Part shown: one piece after another, positions 42,693 through 52,470 of the stretch
Layout: each line of letters begins with the position of its first letter
Numbering within the stretch: the first letter of the stretch is position 1
From: Corallococcus macrosporus DSM 14697
Lineage (GTDB): Bacteria > Myxococcota > Myxococcia > Myxococcales > Myxococcaceae
Length of the DNA stretch: 64,000 nucleotides
Assembly: GCF_002305895.1 (NCBI RefSeq)
Contig: NZ_CP022203.1
Span: 1,218,501 to 1,282,500, forward strand
Reading direction: 5' to 3'
Translations under genes and position numbers: made by a program
The notes under the pieces: generated by a model
Told to the model about the DNA's origin: nothing
The model's input: only the letters and a program-made list of their open reading frames with translations
Database searches by the model: none

Positions 42693-43939
42693 ACGCGCCA
42701 GCAGCGGGGGCGGGCCTGCGGGTGCTGCACCTGGGCAAGTTCTATCCCCCCGCGTCGGGCGGCATGGAGGCCCACGTGCAGACGCTGGCGCGCGCCCAGG
42801 CCGCGCTCGGCGCGCAGGTGGAGGTGCTGTGCGCCAACCACAGCGCGGAGGGCGCCGGCACCAGCCACGAGTTCCAGGGCCGCAGCCCCACGCGCGAGTC
42901 CTGGGACGGGCCGGTGCGGGTGCTTCGCCTGGGCCGGCTGGCCTCCGTGGCGCGCATGGACGTGATGCCGGACCTGCCGCGCGCGCTCGGCGGCGCCCTG
43001 GCGCGAGGCGTGGACGTGGTGCACCTGCACACGCCCAACCCGACCTGGGTGCTGGCCCTGGACGCGGTGCGCCGGCTGCCGCCCGTCTTCGTCACCCACC
43101 ACAGCGACGTCATCCGGCAGAAGGTGGCGGGCGCGCTCTTCAAGCCCTTCGAGGCGCTGCTCTACGCGCGCGCCCGCCGGGTGCTGGCCACCAGCGCGGC
43201 GTACGTCCCGGGCTCGCCGCTGCTGCGCGCGTTCCGCGGCAAGGTGCGGGCGCTGCCGCTGGGGCTGGACCTGGCGCCGTACCTCCAGCCGTCCGCCGCC
43301 GCGCGTGAGGCCCAGGCGCGCTGGCGGGAGCAGGCCGCGGGCGCGCCGCTGTGGCTCATGGTGGGGCGGCTCGTCTACTACAAGGGCCTGTTCACCGCGC
43401 TGGAGGCCCTGGCCCGCGTGCCCGGGCGCCTGGTGGTGGTGGGGCAGGGGCCGCTGGAGGCGGAGGCCCGGCGGCGGGCGCGGGCGCTGGGCGTGGCGGA
43501 CCGCGTGACGTGGACGGGCTATCTGCCTCCGGACGCGCTGGTGGGCGCGCTCCATGCGGCCACCGCGCTGTGGTTCTGCGGCAACGCCCGCAGCGAGGCG
43601 TATGGCCTGTCGCAGGTGGAGGCCATGGCCAGCGGCCTGCCCGTGCTGAACACGGCGATTCCCCACTCGGGGGTCGCCTGGGTGAGCCTCCACGAGCAGA
43701 CGGGCCTGACGGTGCCCGTGGGTGACGCGGCGGCCCTGGCGGCGGCGGCCCGGCGGCTGGTGGAGGAGCCCGGGCTGGCGCGGCGTCTGGGACGCGGCGC
43801 GCGCGAGCGGGCGGTGGCGGAGTTCCGGCATGACGTCATGGCCTGGCGCAGCCTGTCCCTGTACGCGGAGGCGCTGGGCCGGCCCATTCCCTCGGGCGCC
43901 CCCGAGGACCTGCCTCGGCGCCTCGCGGGGTCTGCATGA
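42689..43939 (+). CDS. GT4-family glycosyltransferase A
   Basis: 416-aa GT-B fold retaining glycosyltransferase. The N-lobe begins RVLHLGKFYPPASGGMEAHV, the usual nucleotide-sugar enzyme start; the C-lobe has WLMVGRLVYYKGL and the ExxxxxxxE-type motif in SEAYGLSQVEAMASGLPVL. The GTG start overlaps the kinase stop (GTGA), so it is translationally coupled. It should add a sugar to the lipid-linked repeat unit on the cytoplasmic side. Donor and acceptor are not predictable here. Confidence 0.88.
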   Translation: MNAPAAGAGLRVLHLGKFYPPASGGMEAHVQTLARAQAALGAQVEVLCANHSAEGAGTSHEFQGRSPTRESWDGPVRVLRLGRLASVARMDVMPDLPRALGGALARGVDVVHLHTPNPTWVLALDAVRRLPPVFVTHHSDVIRQKVAGALFKPFEALLYARARRVLATSAAYVPGSPLLRAFRGKVRALPLGLDLAPYLQPSAAAREAQARWREQAAGAPLWLMVGRLVYYKGLFTALEALARVPGRLVVVGQGPLEAEARRRARALGVADRVTWTGYLPPDALVGALHAATALWFCGNARSEAYGLSQVEAMASGLPVLNTAIPHSGVAWVSLHEQTGLTVPVGDAAALAAAARRLVEEPGLARRLGRGARERAVAEFRHDVMAWRSLSLYAEALGRPIPSGAPEDLPRRLAGSA

Positions 43940-45075
43940 GCCGCCCCCTGCGCGTGCTGCACGTCTCCAGCGGCAACCTCTACGGCGGCATCGAGACGTT
44001 GCTGCACACGGTGGCGCGCGAGCAGGGCCGGCACCCGGCGCTGGCGCACGCCTTCGCGCTCTGCTTCGAGGGGCGGCTGTCCCAGGAGCTGCGTGACGCG
44101 GGCGCGGCGCTGCACGTGCTGGGGCCCGCGAGGACGGGGCGTCCCTGGTCCGTGTGGCGCGCGCGGAGCGTGCTGCGCGCGCTGCTGCGCGCGGGGCGCT
44201 TCGACGGCGTCATCTGTCACGCCATCTGGCCCCAGGCGCTGTTCGGCCCGGTGGTCCGCGCGGTGGGCGTTCCCCTGGTCTTCTTCCAGCACGACGCGCT
44301 GTCCGGCGCGCACTGGCTGGAGCGATGGGCGCGCGTCACGCCGCCCGACCTGGTGCTGGCCAACAGCCGCTTCACCGCGGGCACGCTGGCGTCCGTCTAT
44401 CCACGCGCCCCCTGTCGCGTGAGCCATTGCCCCGTGCCCGCGCCGCCACCGGCGCTGGCGCCCGCCGAGCGCGCGCGGCTGCGCGAGGAGCTGGGGGCCG
44501 CCGAAGGTGACGTCGTCATCCTCCAGGCCAGCCGCATGCAGTCGTGGAAGGGGCAGCGCTTGCTGCTGGAGGCGCTGGGGCGGCTGCGGCGGGTTCCGGG
44601 CTGGCGTGCCTGGGTCGCGGGTGGCGCGCAGCGTCCAGAGGAGCGGGCCTACCTGGACGGGCTGCGCGCGCAGGCGAAGCAGCTCGGGGTGGAGGACCGC
44701 GTGCGGTTCCTCGGGCAGCGCTCGGATGTGCCGAGCCTGCTGCGCGCCGCGGACCTCCACTGTCAGCCCAACGTGAAGCCCGAGCCCTTCGGGCTGGCCT
44801 TCGTGGAGGCGCTCCAGGCGGGCGTGCCCGTGGTGACCACGGGGATGGGCGGCGCGCTGGAAATCGTGGATGCCTCCTGCGGCGTGGTCGTCCCTCCCGA
44901 GCCCGGGGCCCTGGCACGGGCGCTGGCGGCGCTCATCGAGAATCCCCGGACGCGAGCGGCGTTGGGCGCGGCGGGGCCGGCGCGGGCCTTGGCGGTGGGG
45001 GACGCGGGGGCCTTCCTGCGCGGCATGGAGGAGGCGCTGCGAGCGCTGTCCGGGCCCCAGGAGGTGTCCGCGTGA
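43936..45075 (+). CDS. GT4-family glycosyltransferase B
   Basis: 379-aa GT-B enzyme. Start motif LRVLHVSSGNLYGGIETLL, middle VFFQHDALSG, C-lobe ILQASRMQSWKGQRLLLEAL and the EPFGLAFVEALQAGVPVV motif with both conserved Glu. It overlaps the preceding gene by 4 bp (ATGA) and the next by 4 bp (GTGA), so it is in the same operon. Predicted role: one transfer step in repeat-unit synthesis. Confidence 0.88.
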   Translation: MSRPLRVLHVSSGNLYGGIETLLHTVAREQGRHPALAHAFALCFEGRLSQELRDAGAALHVLGPARTGRPWSVWRARSVLRALLRAGRFDGVICHAIWPQALFGPVVRAVGVPLVFFQHDALSGAHWLERWARVTPPDLVLANSRFTAGTLASVYPRAPCRVSHCPVPAPPPALAPAERARLREELGAAEGDVVILQASRMQSWKGQRLLLEALGRLRRVPGWRAWVAGGAQRPEERAYLDGLRAQAKQLGVEDRVRFLGQRSDVPSLLRAADLHCQPNVKPEPFGLAFVEALQAGVPVVTTGMGGALEIVDASCGVVVPPEPGALARALAALIENPRTRAALGAAGPARALAVGDAGAFLRGMEEALRALSGPQEVSA

Positions 45076-46523
45076 CGGTGCCCCAGCTCCAAGGGCCGGG
45101 TGTGCTTCGGCGCCGGTACGTGCGCCGTGCGCCGGGGGCGTCGCTGGAGGCGGTGCCCGAGGGCGCTCCGTCCGCCATGCGGCGAGCGACGGCCGGGGGC
45201 GGGCTCCTGGCGTCGGGCCGGCTGGTGCCGCTCTTCGTCTGCCTGCTCATCGGCTGTCAGCTCGCGCTGCTGGTGGAGGCCATCGCGCCGCTCCGCGTGG
45301 CGGTGCGCGTGCTGGCCTTCGGCGTCAGCCTGGCCCTGCTGGTGCTGGTGCGGGGACGGAGCCTGAAGCACCCCGCGCAGCCCTTCATCCTGGCCGCGCT
45401 GGGCGTCACCGCGCTCCAGTTCTTCAATCCCGGCACGGGCGCGCCCCTGGCCGCCGTGGCGCAGGTGGGCATCCAGTTGGCCATCGCCGCGCCGCTGCTC
45501 TGGGTGACGCGGCTGTCCATCGACCCGAGGACGTTCCGCCGCACGCTCGCGCTGCTCTTCTTCTTCAACGCGGCCAGCGCGGGCGTGGGCGTGCTCCAGG
45601 TCTACTTCCCCGGGCGCTTCCAGCCGGCGCTGTCCTCCGCGGTGCAGGGCCAGGGGCAGGGCTACGTGAACAGCCTCCAGTTCGAGACCGCGGACGGCGT
45701 GCGCGTGTTCCGGCCCATGGGCCTGACGGACATCCCGGGCGGCGCGTCCACGGGCGGCTTCTACGCCGTGTTGCTCGGCGGCGGCTTCCTGCTGTCGGCA
45801 CGGCGTGGCTTGACGCGCGTGCTGAGCGTGGGCGGCATCCTGGTGGGCCTCTTCGGCATCTACCTGTCCCAGGTGCGCGCCACCGCCGTCATGCTGCTCG
45901 TCTGTCTGGTGGCCCTGGCCGGGGTGCTCCTGGTGAGCGGCCGGGTGGGGCGGTTCCTGGCGCTGCTCGCGGTGATGGGGACGGCGGGCGTGGCCACCTT
46001 CGGCTGGGCGGTGGCGGTGGGCGGTGACACGGTGATGCAGCGCTGGTCCTCGCTCTTCGAGTCGAGCCCCGACGAGGTGTACCACCGCAACCGCGGCTAC
46101 TTCCTGACGGGCACCTTCACGGACGTGCTGCCCGAGTACCCGCTGGGCGCGGGCCTGGGCCGGTACGGCATGATGAACGCCTACTTCGGCGACCACGGCG
46201 ACCGCGAGCGCCCGTCGCTGTGGGCCGAAATCCAGTGGACGGCCTGGGTCTACGACAGCGGCATCCTGGGCGTGCTGCTCTACCCGTTGGGGTTGTTGAT
46301 GTCGCTGGCGTTCGCCTTCCGGGTCGCTCGCAGCCGGGATGGCCCGCGGAGCGAGTTCTGGCTGTGGGGCAGCGTCCTCTTCGCGTACAACCTGGGCGCC
46401 CTGGCGTTCACCTTCAGCTATCCGTTCTTCATGAGCCAGACGGGCATGGAGTTCTGGTTGCTCAACGCGGCGCTCTTCGGCGCCCTGGCCCATGAGAAGA
46501 CCGTACACCCTCATCGCCGGTGA
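45072..46523 (+). CDS. Wzy-like O-antigen polymerase/ligase family membrane protein
   Basis: 483-aa protein with about ten to twelve transmembrane helices and a large periplasmic loop (about 320-400) containing YHRNRGYFLTGTFTDVLPEYPLGAGLGRYG, which has the conserved Arg, Gly and Pro pattern of O-antigen ligase/polymerase (Wzy_C) proteins. A cytoplasmic N-terminal tail of about 50 residues precedes TM1. The GTG start overlaps the preceding stop; a later start (MRRATAGGG) is possible and would remove the tail. It is the best polymerase candidate for the locus in this window. It shares about 32 bp with the next gene. Confidence 0.75.
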   Translation: MTVPQLQGPGVLRRRYVRRAPGASLEAVPEGAPSAMRRATAGGGLLASGRLVPLFVCLLIGCQLALLVEAIAPLRVAVRVLAFGVSLALLVLVRGRSLKHPAQPFILAALGVTALQFFNPGTGAPLAAVAQVGIQLAIAAPLLWVTRLSIDPRTFRRTLALLFFFNAASAGVGVLQVYFPGRFQPALSSAVQGQGQGYVNSLQFETADGVRVFRPMGLTDIPGGASTGGFYAVLLGGGFLLSARRGLTRVLSVGGILVGLFGIYLSQVRATAVMLLVCLVALAGVLLVSGRVGRFLALLAVMGTAGVATFGWAVAVGGDTVMQRWSSLFESSPDEVYHRNRGYFLTGTFTDVLPEYPLGAGLGRYGMMNAYFGDHGDRERPSLWAEIQWTAWVYDSGILGVLLYPLGLLMSLAFAFRVARSRDGPRSEFWLWGSVLFAYNLGALAFTFSYPFFMSQTGMEFWLLNAALFGALAHEKTVHPHRR

Positions 46524-47634
46524 CTTCGTCGACACCGGCGGCATGGACCGGGCGAACCTGGCCCTGGCGCTCTGGCTGGCGAAGCAGGGGCACCCGGTGC
46601 GGCTCGTGGCGCACCGCGTGGCGGACGTGCTGCTGGGCCACGCCAACGTTCGCTTCGTGCGCGTGCCCAAGCCCGCGAACGCCTATCTGCTCGGCGAGCC
46701 GCTGCTGAGCGCCGCGGGCCGCGCCTGGGCCCTGCGCACCCGCGCCGAGGGCGGCCGCGTGGTGGCCAATGGCGGCAACTGTCCGGTGGCCTCGGCCAAC
46801 TGGGTCCACTACGTCCACGGCGCCCATGCCTCCGAGCCCACCGGCGGCGTGCTGCGCCAGCTCAAGGGCCGCGTGAGCCACCGGTACTACGTGCGCTCGG
46901 AGCGGCGGGCGCTGCGGCGCGCGCGCGTCATCATCGCGAACTCGGAGCGCACGCGGGACGACCTGGTGGCGGCCACGGGCGTCCCCGCTTCCCGGGTGCA
47001 CGTCATCTACCTCGGTGGGGATGCGGAGCGCTTCCGCCCGGCTTCACCCGAGGCGCGGCGCGCGGCCCGCGCGGCCCTGGGCTGGCCGGAGTCGCGGCCC
47101 GTGGCGCTCTTCGTGGGCGCGCTGGGGGACCGCCGCAAGGGCTTCGACACGCTCTTCCAGGCCTGGGCGCGGCTGTGCGCGCGGGCGGACTGGGACGTGG
47201 ACCTGAAGGTGGTGGGCTCGGGCGCGCAGCGTGAGGCGTGGGAGCGCGAAGCGGCGGCCCGGGGGCTGGGGGCGCGCATCCAGTTCCTCGGCTTCCGTGA
47301 GGACGTGCCGTTGCTGCTGTCGGCGGCGGACGTGCTGGTGTCTCCCACGCGGTATGACGCGTATGGGTTGAACGTCCATGAGGCGCTGTGCGCGGGGCTC
47401 CCCGCGCTGGTGAGCCGCTCGGCGGGCGTGGCGGAGCGTTACCCCGCGGCGCTGGCGGGGCTGCTGCTGGACTCGCCGGACGACGTGGACCTGTTGGCGC
47501 GGCGCCTGGAGGCCTGGCGCGAGAATGCCGCCGCCTGGGCGCCGCATGTTGCCGCGTTGTCCGAGTCGCTCCGGGCGCAGACGTGGGACACCATGGCCGA
47601 GGCCATCGTGGACGTGGTGGAGCGCGAGGGCTGA
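46492..47634 (+). CDS. GT4-family glycosyltransferase C
   Basis: 380-aa GT-B enzyme. The N-lobe has YTLIAGDFVDTGGMDRANLAL, the middle HYVHGAHAS, and the C-lobe VALFVGALGDRRKGFDTLFQAW and TRYDAYGLNVHEALCAGLPALV. The ATG lies 32 bp inside the end of the polymerase gene, so it is coupled to it. Its stop is only 1 bp from the stop of the convergent gene on the other strand. Confidence 0.88.
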   Translation: MRRPYTLIAGDFVDTGGMDRANLALALWLAKQGHPVRLVAHRVADVLLGHANVRFVRVPKPANAYLLGEPLLSAAGRAWALRTRAEGGRVVANGGNCPVASANWVHYVHGAHASEPTGGVLRQLKGRVSHRYYVRSERRALRRARVIIANSERTRDDLVAATGVPASRVHVIYLGGDAERFRPASPEARRAARAALGWPESRPVALFVGALGDRRKGFDTLFQAWARLCARADWDVDLKVVGSGAQREAWEREAAARGLGARIQFLGFREDVPLLLSAADVLVSPTRYDAYGLNVHEALCAGLPALVSRSAGVAERYPAALAGLLLDSPDDVDLLARRLEAWRENAAAWAPHVAALSESLRAQTWDTMAEAIVDVVEREG

Positions 47635-47635
47635 A

Positions 47636-48787
47636 TCAGCCGCGCCGCTCCAGGAGCTCGGTGAAGAAGTCGAGGTGGGCCTTGGCCACCACCGGCCAGG
47701 CGAAGCGGGTGACGGCGCGCTCCCTTCCGCGCGCGGCCAGGGCCTCCCGGCGCTCGGGGCTCTCCAGCAGGCTCGCGAGCGCCTGCGCCCAGGCGGCAAC
47801 GGACGCCTCCGGCAGGACGATGCCTGCGTCGCCCATGGTGCGTGGCACCTCGCCCGAATCACTGCCGAGCACCGGCACGCCACACGCGAAGCCCTCCGCC
47901 AGCATGCGGCCGAACTGCTCCCGCCACTGGGGCGTCGTCTGGCTGGGCGCGCACAGCACATCCATGGCGTTGAGCGCGCGCGGCACGCCGTGATGGGGGA
48001 CCCCGGTGAGGACGCGCGCCGCGTCTCCATGCCGCGCCGCCCAGTCGCGCAGGGCGCCTTCCATGGGGCCCCCGCCCACGAAGAGCGCCCGCCACGGTGT
48101 GCCGAGCGCGTCCAGCGCCGCCATCAGCAAGGGCACGCCCTTCTCCGGGACGAAGCGGCCGAGAAACCCCACGACGGGTGGTCCGGAGGTCGCCCAGCCC
48201 AGCTCCTGCCGCAGGGACTCACCCTGGGCGCGGTTGGGGTGGAACAGGTCCACGTCCACGCCCATGGGGATGGCGCGCGCGGGGCGCTCCGCGTAGCCGG
48301 GGCGGGTGAGGAGGTTTTCCTTCACCGTTTCACCCCACGCCACCCAGCCGGCGGACCGCTGGACGACGCCGCGCTCCGCCTGCGCGAAGGGCGGTGGGTA
48401 GCGCTTGGACAGGTTCTGCGCGGTGCAGAAGACGAAGGGCACGCGCCGCGGGGTGAGCAACGCCAGCTCCAGGCCGGCCAGGACGTAGGGCTCCTCCCAC
48501 GCGTGCACCAGGTCCGCGCTGCTCGCGAGGTGGGCGCGCACCTCCGGGCCGTAGAGGAAGGCGTGGAGCGAGCGGCTGAAGAAGGCGCGCACGCCCTCCG
48601 TCCTGGCGGCCTCCTCCGCTTCGAGCTGGAGGGTGAGGGGGCTCAGGTCGCCGTGGAAGAAGCGGGGCGCGACGGTGGTGACGTCCCAGGTGCCCGCGCC
48701 CACGAGGGCCATTTCGTTGGCGAGGCGCCGGTTGAGGCCGACGACGTAGGAGTGGGACAGGGTGACGAGCCGGCGTGCGCGCTTCAA
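47636..48787 (-). CDS. GT4-family glycosyltransferase D
   Basis: 383-aa GT-B enzyme on the minus strand. Motifs: LVTLSHSYVVGLNRRL start, HAWEEPYVLAGLEL, VVGFLGRFVPEKGVPLLM, and QFGRMLAEGFACGVPVLGSDSGE with the two Glu. It is the last gene of a five-gene minus-strand operon and overlaps the preceding gene by 4 bp. Confidence 0.87.
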   Translation of the reverse strand: MKRARRLVTLSHSYVVGLNRRLANEMALVGAGTWDVTTVAPRFFHGDLSPLTLQLEAEEAARTEGVRAFFSRSLHAFLYGPEVRAHLASSADLVHAWEEPYVLAGLELALLTPRRVPFVFCTAQNLSKRYPPPFAQAERGVVQRSAGWVAWGETVKENLLTRPGYAERPARAIPMGVDVDLFHPNRAQGESLRQELGWATSGPPVVGFLGRFVPEKGVPLLMAALDALGTPWRALFVGGGPMEGALRDWAARHGDAARVLTGVPHHGVPRALNAMDVLCAPSQTTPQWREQFGRMLAEGFACGVPVLGSDSGEVPRTMGDAGIVLPEASVAAWAQALASLLESPERREALAARGRERAVTRFAWPVVAKAHLDFFTELLERRG

Positions 48788-50043
48788 TGGACGGGGACTC
48801 CACGGCCTTCAGCGGGGGGGCTGCTCCGCGCGAGCGTGCGGTACAGGGCGAGCACCTCGCTGGCGTAGCGCTCGCGTGAGAATCGCGCCGCCGCGGTGAG
48901 GCGCGCGGCCGTGCCCAGCCGGGCTCGCAGTGCCGGGTCATCCAGCAGCGCGCGCATCGCCTGGACGAGCGCGTGGACGTTGCCCGGTGGCACGAGCAGC
49001 GCGTCTACGCCGTCCGTGAGGGCCTCCGCCGCGCCGCTCGCGCTGGAGACGATGGCGGGCCGCCCGCAGGCGAGCGCCTCCGCGATGGTGAGGCCGAAGG
49101 GCTCGCGCCGGGTGCTGGCGTGCACGAAGACGTCCAGGGCCCGGTACACCGACGCTGGCTGGGCTTGGAAGGGCACCAGCCCCGCGCGCTCCGACAGTCC
49201 TCGCGAGGCGATGAGCCGGCGCAGCTCCTCCTCGGTGAATTGGGAGCCGGGCGTCTGGTACAGGGGCGCGCCCACCAGGTAGTAGCGCACGGGCAGGGCG
49301 GGGTACAGGCGCGTCATCGTCGCCGCTGCTTCGAGGAAGGCGTCCTGGCCCTTCCAGCGGGCATACGTGGCGACCAGCCCCACGCGGAGCGTGCCCGCTG
49401 GCGCCGTGGGCAGGCCGGACAGCAGGTCCAGTCGCGCGCCGTCCATGGGGCCCGGCGAGAAGTGGGTGGTGTCCACGCCGTTGTAGACGACGTGCACGGG
49501 GACGCGGAACAGCACCTGTCGCGCGTCGTCGCCCACGGCTCGCGAGTTGGCGATGGCCGCCGACGCGAGGGGGGAGATGAGCCGCAGCGCGCTGCGCACC
49601 AGCGGGCGCTCGCCGAGGAAGTCATGGATGTGCCACACCCGCTTCAGGGGCAGGCCGGCGGTGGCGGCGCTGAGCAGGTGCGTCTTGATGCCGTTGGAGT
49701 GCACCAGGTCGGGGCTCACCTCGGCCACGTCGCGGCGGAGCGCGCGTCCATGGTCCGCGAGGTGGCCGGGGGCAGGCGCGAGGCGGCGGGCGAAGCGCAG
49801 CGCCTCCAGTGGACCGTGCCCGCGCAGGGCGGAGTCGCCCAGGGTGGACAGTTGCTCCGGCAGCGGCAGCAACCGCGCGTCCACGCCCAATGCACGCGCC
49901 TCGTCGAGCAGCGGCCCCGCTGTCCCCGCGCGCAGGTGGAGGGACAGCGTCGCGTCCTGCTGCTTCAGGCAGGCGAGCAAGTCGAGCAGCGCGCGCTCGG
50001 CTCCGCCAAGGATGCCCACGGGATTGAGGAAGAAGAGGCGCAC
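48784..50043 (-). CDS. GT4-family glycosyltransferase E
   Basis: 419-aa GT-B enzyme. It begins VRLFFLNPVGILGGAERAL, has HSNGIKTHLL and HIHDFLGERPL in the N-lobe, and VGLVATYARWKGQDAFLEAA and EPFGLTIAEALACGRPAIV in the C-lobe. The GTG at 50043 is chosen because the fold begins there. A GAGGAGG lies about 30 nt upstream and does not decide a start. It lies 112 bp after the stop of the gene before it in transcription order. Confidence 0.87.
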   Translation of the reverse strand: MRLFFLNPVGILGGAERALLDLLACLKQQDATLSLHLRAGTAGPLLDEARALGVDARLLPLPEQLSTLGDSALRGHGPLEALRFARRLAPAPGHLADHGRALRRDVAEVSPDLVHSNGIKTHLLSAATAGLPLKRVWHIHDFLGERPLVRSALRLISPLASAAIANSRAVGDDARQVLFRVPVHVVYNGVDTTHFSPGPMDGARLDLLSGLPTAPAGTLRVGLVATYARWKGQDAFLEAAATMTRLYPALPVRYYLVGAPLYQTPGSQFTEEELRRLIASRGLSERAGLVPFQAQPASVYRALDVFVHASTRREPFGLTIAEALACGRPAIVSSASGAAEALTDGVDALLVPPGNVHALVQAMRALLDDPALRARLGTAARLTAAARFSRERYASEVLALYRTLARSSPPAEGRGVPVH

Positions 50044-50155
50044 GGCGGATGGACCGAAGCAAACACCTCCTCCCGGGTCAAGGAACGTCACCAGGGCCTG
50101 AAGGGCAGCCGACTCGGCCGGGCGATGACGTCGCCGCGGGTCGCGAGCGCCGGCC

Positions 50156-51316
50156 TCAGGGGGAGGCGGTGTCCAGCAGCCGCAGATAGGCGTCCAGCAC
50201 CGTGCGCGCATGCGCGGCCCAGGTGAAGCGCGCGGCGCGTGACAGCCGGGCCTCGCGCGACGGCTGCGCTCCGCTTCCGGTGAGCAGGGACGACACGGCG
50301 CCCACCCAGGCGGGCACGTCACCCACGGGGCAGTAGGTGCAGGACTCGGCGCCCACCTCTCGGAGCACGGGCAGGTCGCTGGCCACGACAGGGGCGCCAC
50401 AAGCCAGTGCTTCGATGACGGGGAGGCCGAAGCCCTCCGCTTCGCTTGTTACCAGCACGGCCGCCGCGTTCCGGTAGAGGCCCGCCAGCGTGGCGCGTTC
50501 CTGCCGGGCGGGCTGGAGCAGCGCGTCGCCGATGCCCAGCGCTTCCACCTGCGCGCGCTGCGCGTCGTTCAACACGCCACCTTGCTGGACCAGCTGTAGC
50601 TCCGGGTGCCGGGAGCGAAGCGCGGCGAACACGGCGAAGAGCACGTCCAGGCGCTTGCGAGGAATCGCGCTGCCGACATGGAGCAGGTAGGGCCGGCCAC
50701 CCAGCGGCGCGAGCACCGCCTCGCTGTCATCGAGGGCCCCCGCCGGCTCCGGGCGGTATTCAGGCGACACCCCATACGGCGCCCACACGAGCCGCGATTC
50801 CGGCACCACGCCGTGCGCGAGCAGCTCCGAGCGCACGGCCTGGGTGCTGTGAAACACGATGGCCGCGCGCTCCAGCCCGGCGAGCTGGGCACGCGCCATG
50901 GCGCGGAACCAGGCGGGGCGTGGCTCGCGGTGGGGCTCCAGCACGGAGCGGAACGCATCCATGTCGTGGCAGTAGACGCCGGTCCGTGACGCGGGAAGCG
51001 CGTGGACGAGCTGCGCGTAGGTGTGGTCCACGACATGGAACACGTCGTACCGGCCCCGAGCGAGCAACGCGCGGCCCGGGTAGAGGCCAAAGCGGGTGAG
51101 GACCCGGTCCGCGTTGAAGGCCGCGTTCCGAAGGCCCACGCGCGGGAGCCGCCGCGCCACCTCGGGCATCGACGGGCGCAGGGCCTCTGCTCGGACTTCG
51201 GAGGTCTGCGCGGCCAGCCCCGCGAGCAGGGCCTCGCCCACCAGGTCCATGCTGGGCCACCCCTCCTCGCGAGGGTCCATGAGCAGCGCCAGCCGAGGCG
51301 CGGAGTGAGGCCTCAT
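50156..51316 (-). CDS. GT4-family glycosyltransferase F
   Basis: 386-aa GT-B enzyme. Motifs: HVVDHTYAQLVHALP, CHDMDAFRSVLEP, YLLHVGSAIPRKRLDVLFAV, and EAEGFGLPVIEALACGAPVV. HDxD-type residues in the N-lobe are like those of mannosyltransferases, but the donor cannot be assigned. The ATG beginning MRPHSAP overlaps the stop of the gene before it in transcription order (ATGA), so it is translationally coupled. Confidence 0.87.
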   Translation of the reverse strand: MRPHSAPRLALLMDPREEGWPSMDLVGEALLAGLAAQTSEVRAEALRPSMPEVARRLPRVGLRNAAFNADRVLTRFGLYPGRALLARGRYDVFHVVDHTYAQLVHALPASRTGVYCHDMDAFRSVLEPHREPRPAWFRAMARAQLAGLERAAIVFHSTQAVRSELLAHGVVPESRLVWAPYGVSPEYRPEPAGALDDSEAVLAPLGGRPYLLHVGSAIPRKRLDVLFAVFAALRSRHPELQLVQQGGVLNDAQRAQVEALGIGDALLQPARQERATLAGLYRNAAAVLVTSEAEGFGLPVIEALACGAPVVASDLPVLREVGAESCTYCPVGDVPAWVGAVSSLLTGSGAQPSREARLSRAARFTWAAHARTVLDAYLRLLDTASP

Positions 51317-52461
51317 GTCGGAGCGGCACGCAGCAGTGCATCCACCGTGCGCTCCAGCGCGAAGTGCTCGCGGTAGATGCGTGAGGCGCGCTGTCCCAGC
51401 TCCCGCCTGGCGTCCGAAGGCGACAGCAGGGCCTCGGCACACTCCACCAGCGCGGCGGGCGCCGTGCCCTCCGCCAGGGCGACCGCGCCCAGCTCACGCC
51501 ACAGCGGCTCCGTGAGGTGCCCCGTGTGCGTGACCACGGGAAGCCCCAGCGCCAGCCCCGCCATCACCGTGGTGCGCCGCGTGCTCACGCCGTCCGGATA
51601 GGGTTGCAGCATCACGTCACACGCCGCCAGATGCACGGCGATGGCGTCGAGCGTGAGTGAGTCCCTGGCCACGAGCCGACCGCTCAGCGCGGGATGCCGT
51701 GTCTCCAACCCTTCGACGAAGGCGCGGCTGCCTCTGCCCAGCAGCAACGCGCGGCGCGTCCCATCCTTCCGCAGCAGCGGCACCAGCGCGGCCTCCAGCG
51801 GCTCGGCGGTGAGCCGCCCGAAGGTGCCGAAGTGACCCAACCAGGGCCCCGCGCCAAGCGCCGAGCGGAGCGCGTCCACGGCCTCCCGGGGGACCTCGAC
51901 GGGCAGGTTGCTGGGGACAGGCAGCCAGGTCGCGTGAGGCCGGACGCGAGCGGGCAGGTGCGCCGCCCACTGGGGAATGGACATGAAGACGCGGTCCGCG
52001 GCGCTCGCCACGATGCGCACCATCAGCCGCGTGGTGCCCGCGAGGACGTGGTGGCGCCACGGCCCACGGGGACTCCACGGGTGGACCGCCTCATGGACGT
52101 AGACCCAGCGCGCATCCTTCCGCCGGGCGGCGAACCACGCGCAGAAGGGGACGTTCATCGCCTTCATCCCGAACGCGTGGGGCACGTACTGGAGCAGCAG
52201 CCGCCGGGGCCCCGGGCACGCATCCAGCCCGCGCGACAGGCCGGGCAGCCCCGCGGGCGTCAGGAGCCCGGGGACGCGGTGAACGGTGACGCCGTCCTCG
52301 TCGCGCACGCCACCTTCGCCAGGCGCCCAGACGTGGACCTCCTGCCCGGCGCCCGCGAGCGCGCGGCCCACCTGCCGCGTGTAGTCACCGACGCCGCCGG
52401 GCCTCGGCGGGTATTCGCCGGTGAGGATGTGCCAGGCGGGCGCGGTGCGGGGCGGGGGCAT
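51313..52461 (-). CDS. GT4-like glycosyltransferase G
   Basis: 382-aa GT-B enzyme. The start HILTGEYPPRPGGVGDYT is a common GT4 opening. The C-lobe has LGHFGTFGRLTAEPLEAALV and a VMLQPYPDGVSTRRTTVMAGLA region in place of the usual ExxxxxxxE motif, so it is a divergent member. It lies 9 bp after the methyltransferase gene in transcription order. Confidence 0.82.
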   Translation of the reverse strand: MPPPRTAPAWHILTGEYPPRPGGVGDYTRQVGRALAGAGQEVHVWAPGEGGVRDEDGVTVHRVPGLLTPAGLPGLSRGLDACPGPRRLLLQYVPHAFGMKAMNVPFCAWFAARRKDARWVYVHEAVHPWSPRGPWRHHVLAGTTRLMVRIVASAADRVFMSIPQWAAHLPARVRPHATWLPVPSNLPVEVPREAVDALRSALGAGPWLGHFGTFGRLTAEPLEAALVPLLRKDGTRRALLLGRGSRAFVEGLETRHPALSGRLVARDSLTLDAIAVHLAACDVMLQPYPDGVSTRRTTVMAGLALGLPVVTHTGHLTEPLWRELGAVALAEGTAPAALVECAEALLSPSDARRELGQRASRIYREHFALERTVDALLRAAPT

Positions 52462-52470
52462 GGCGTGGCG

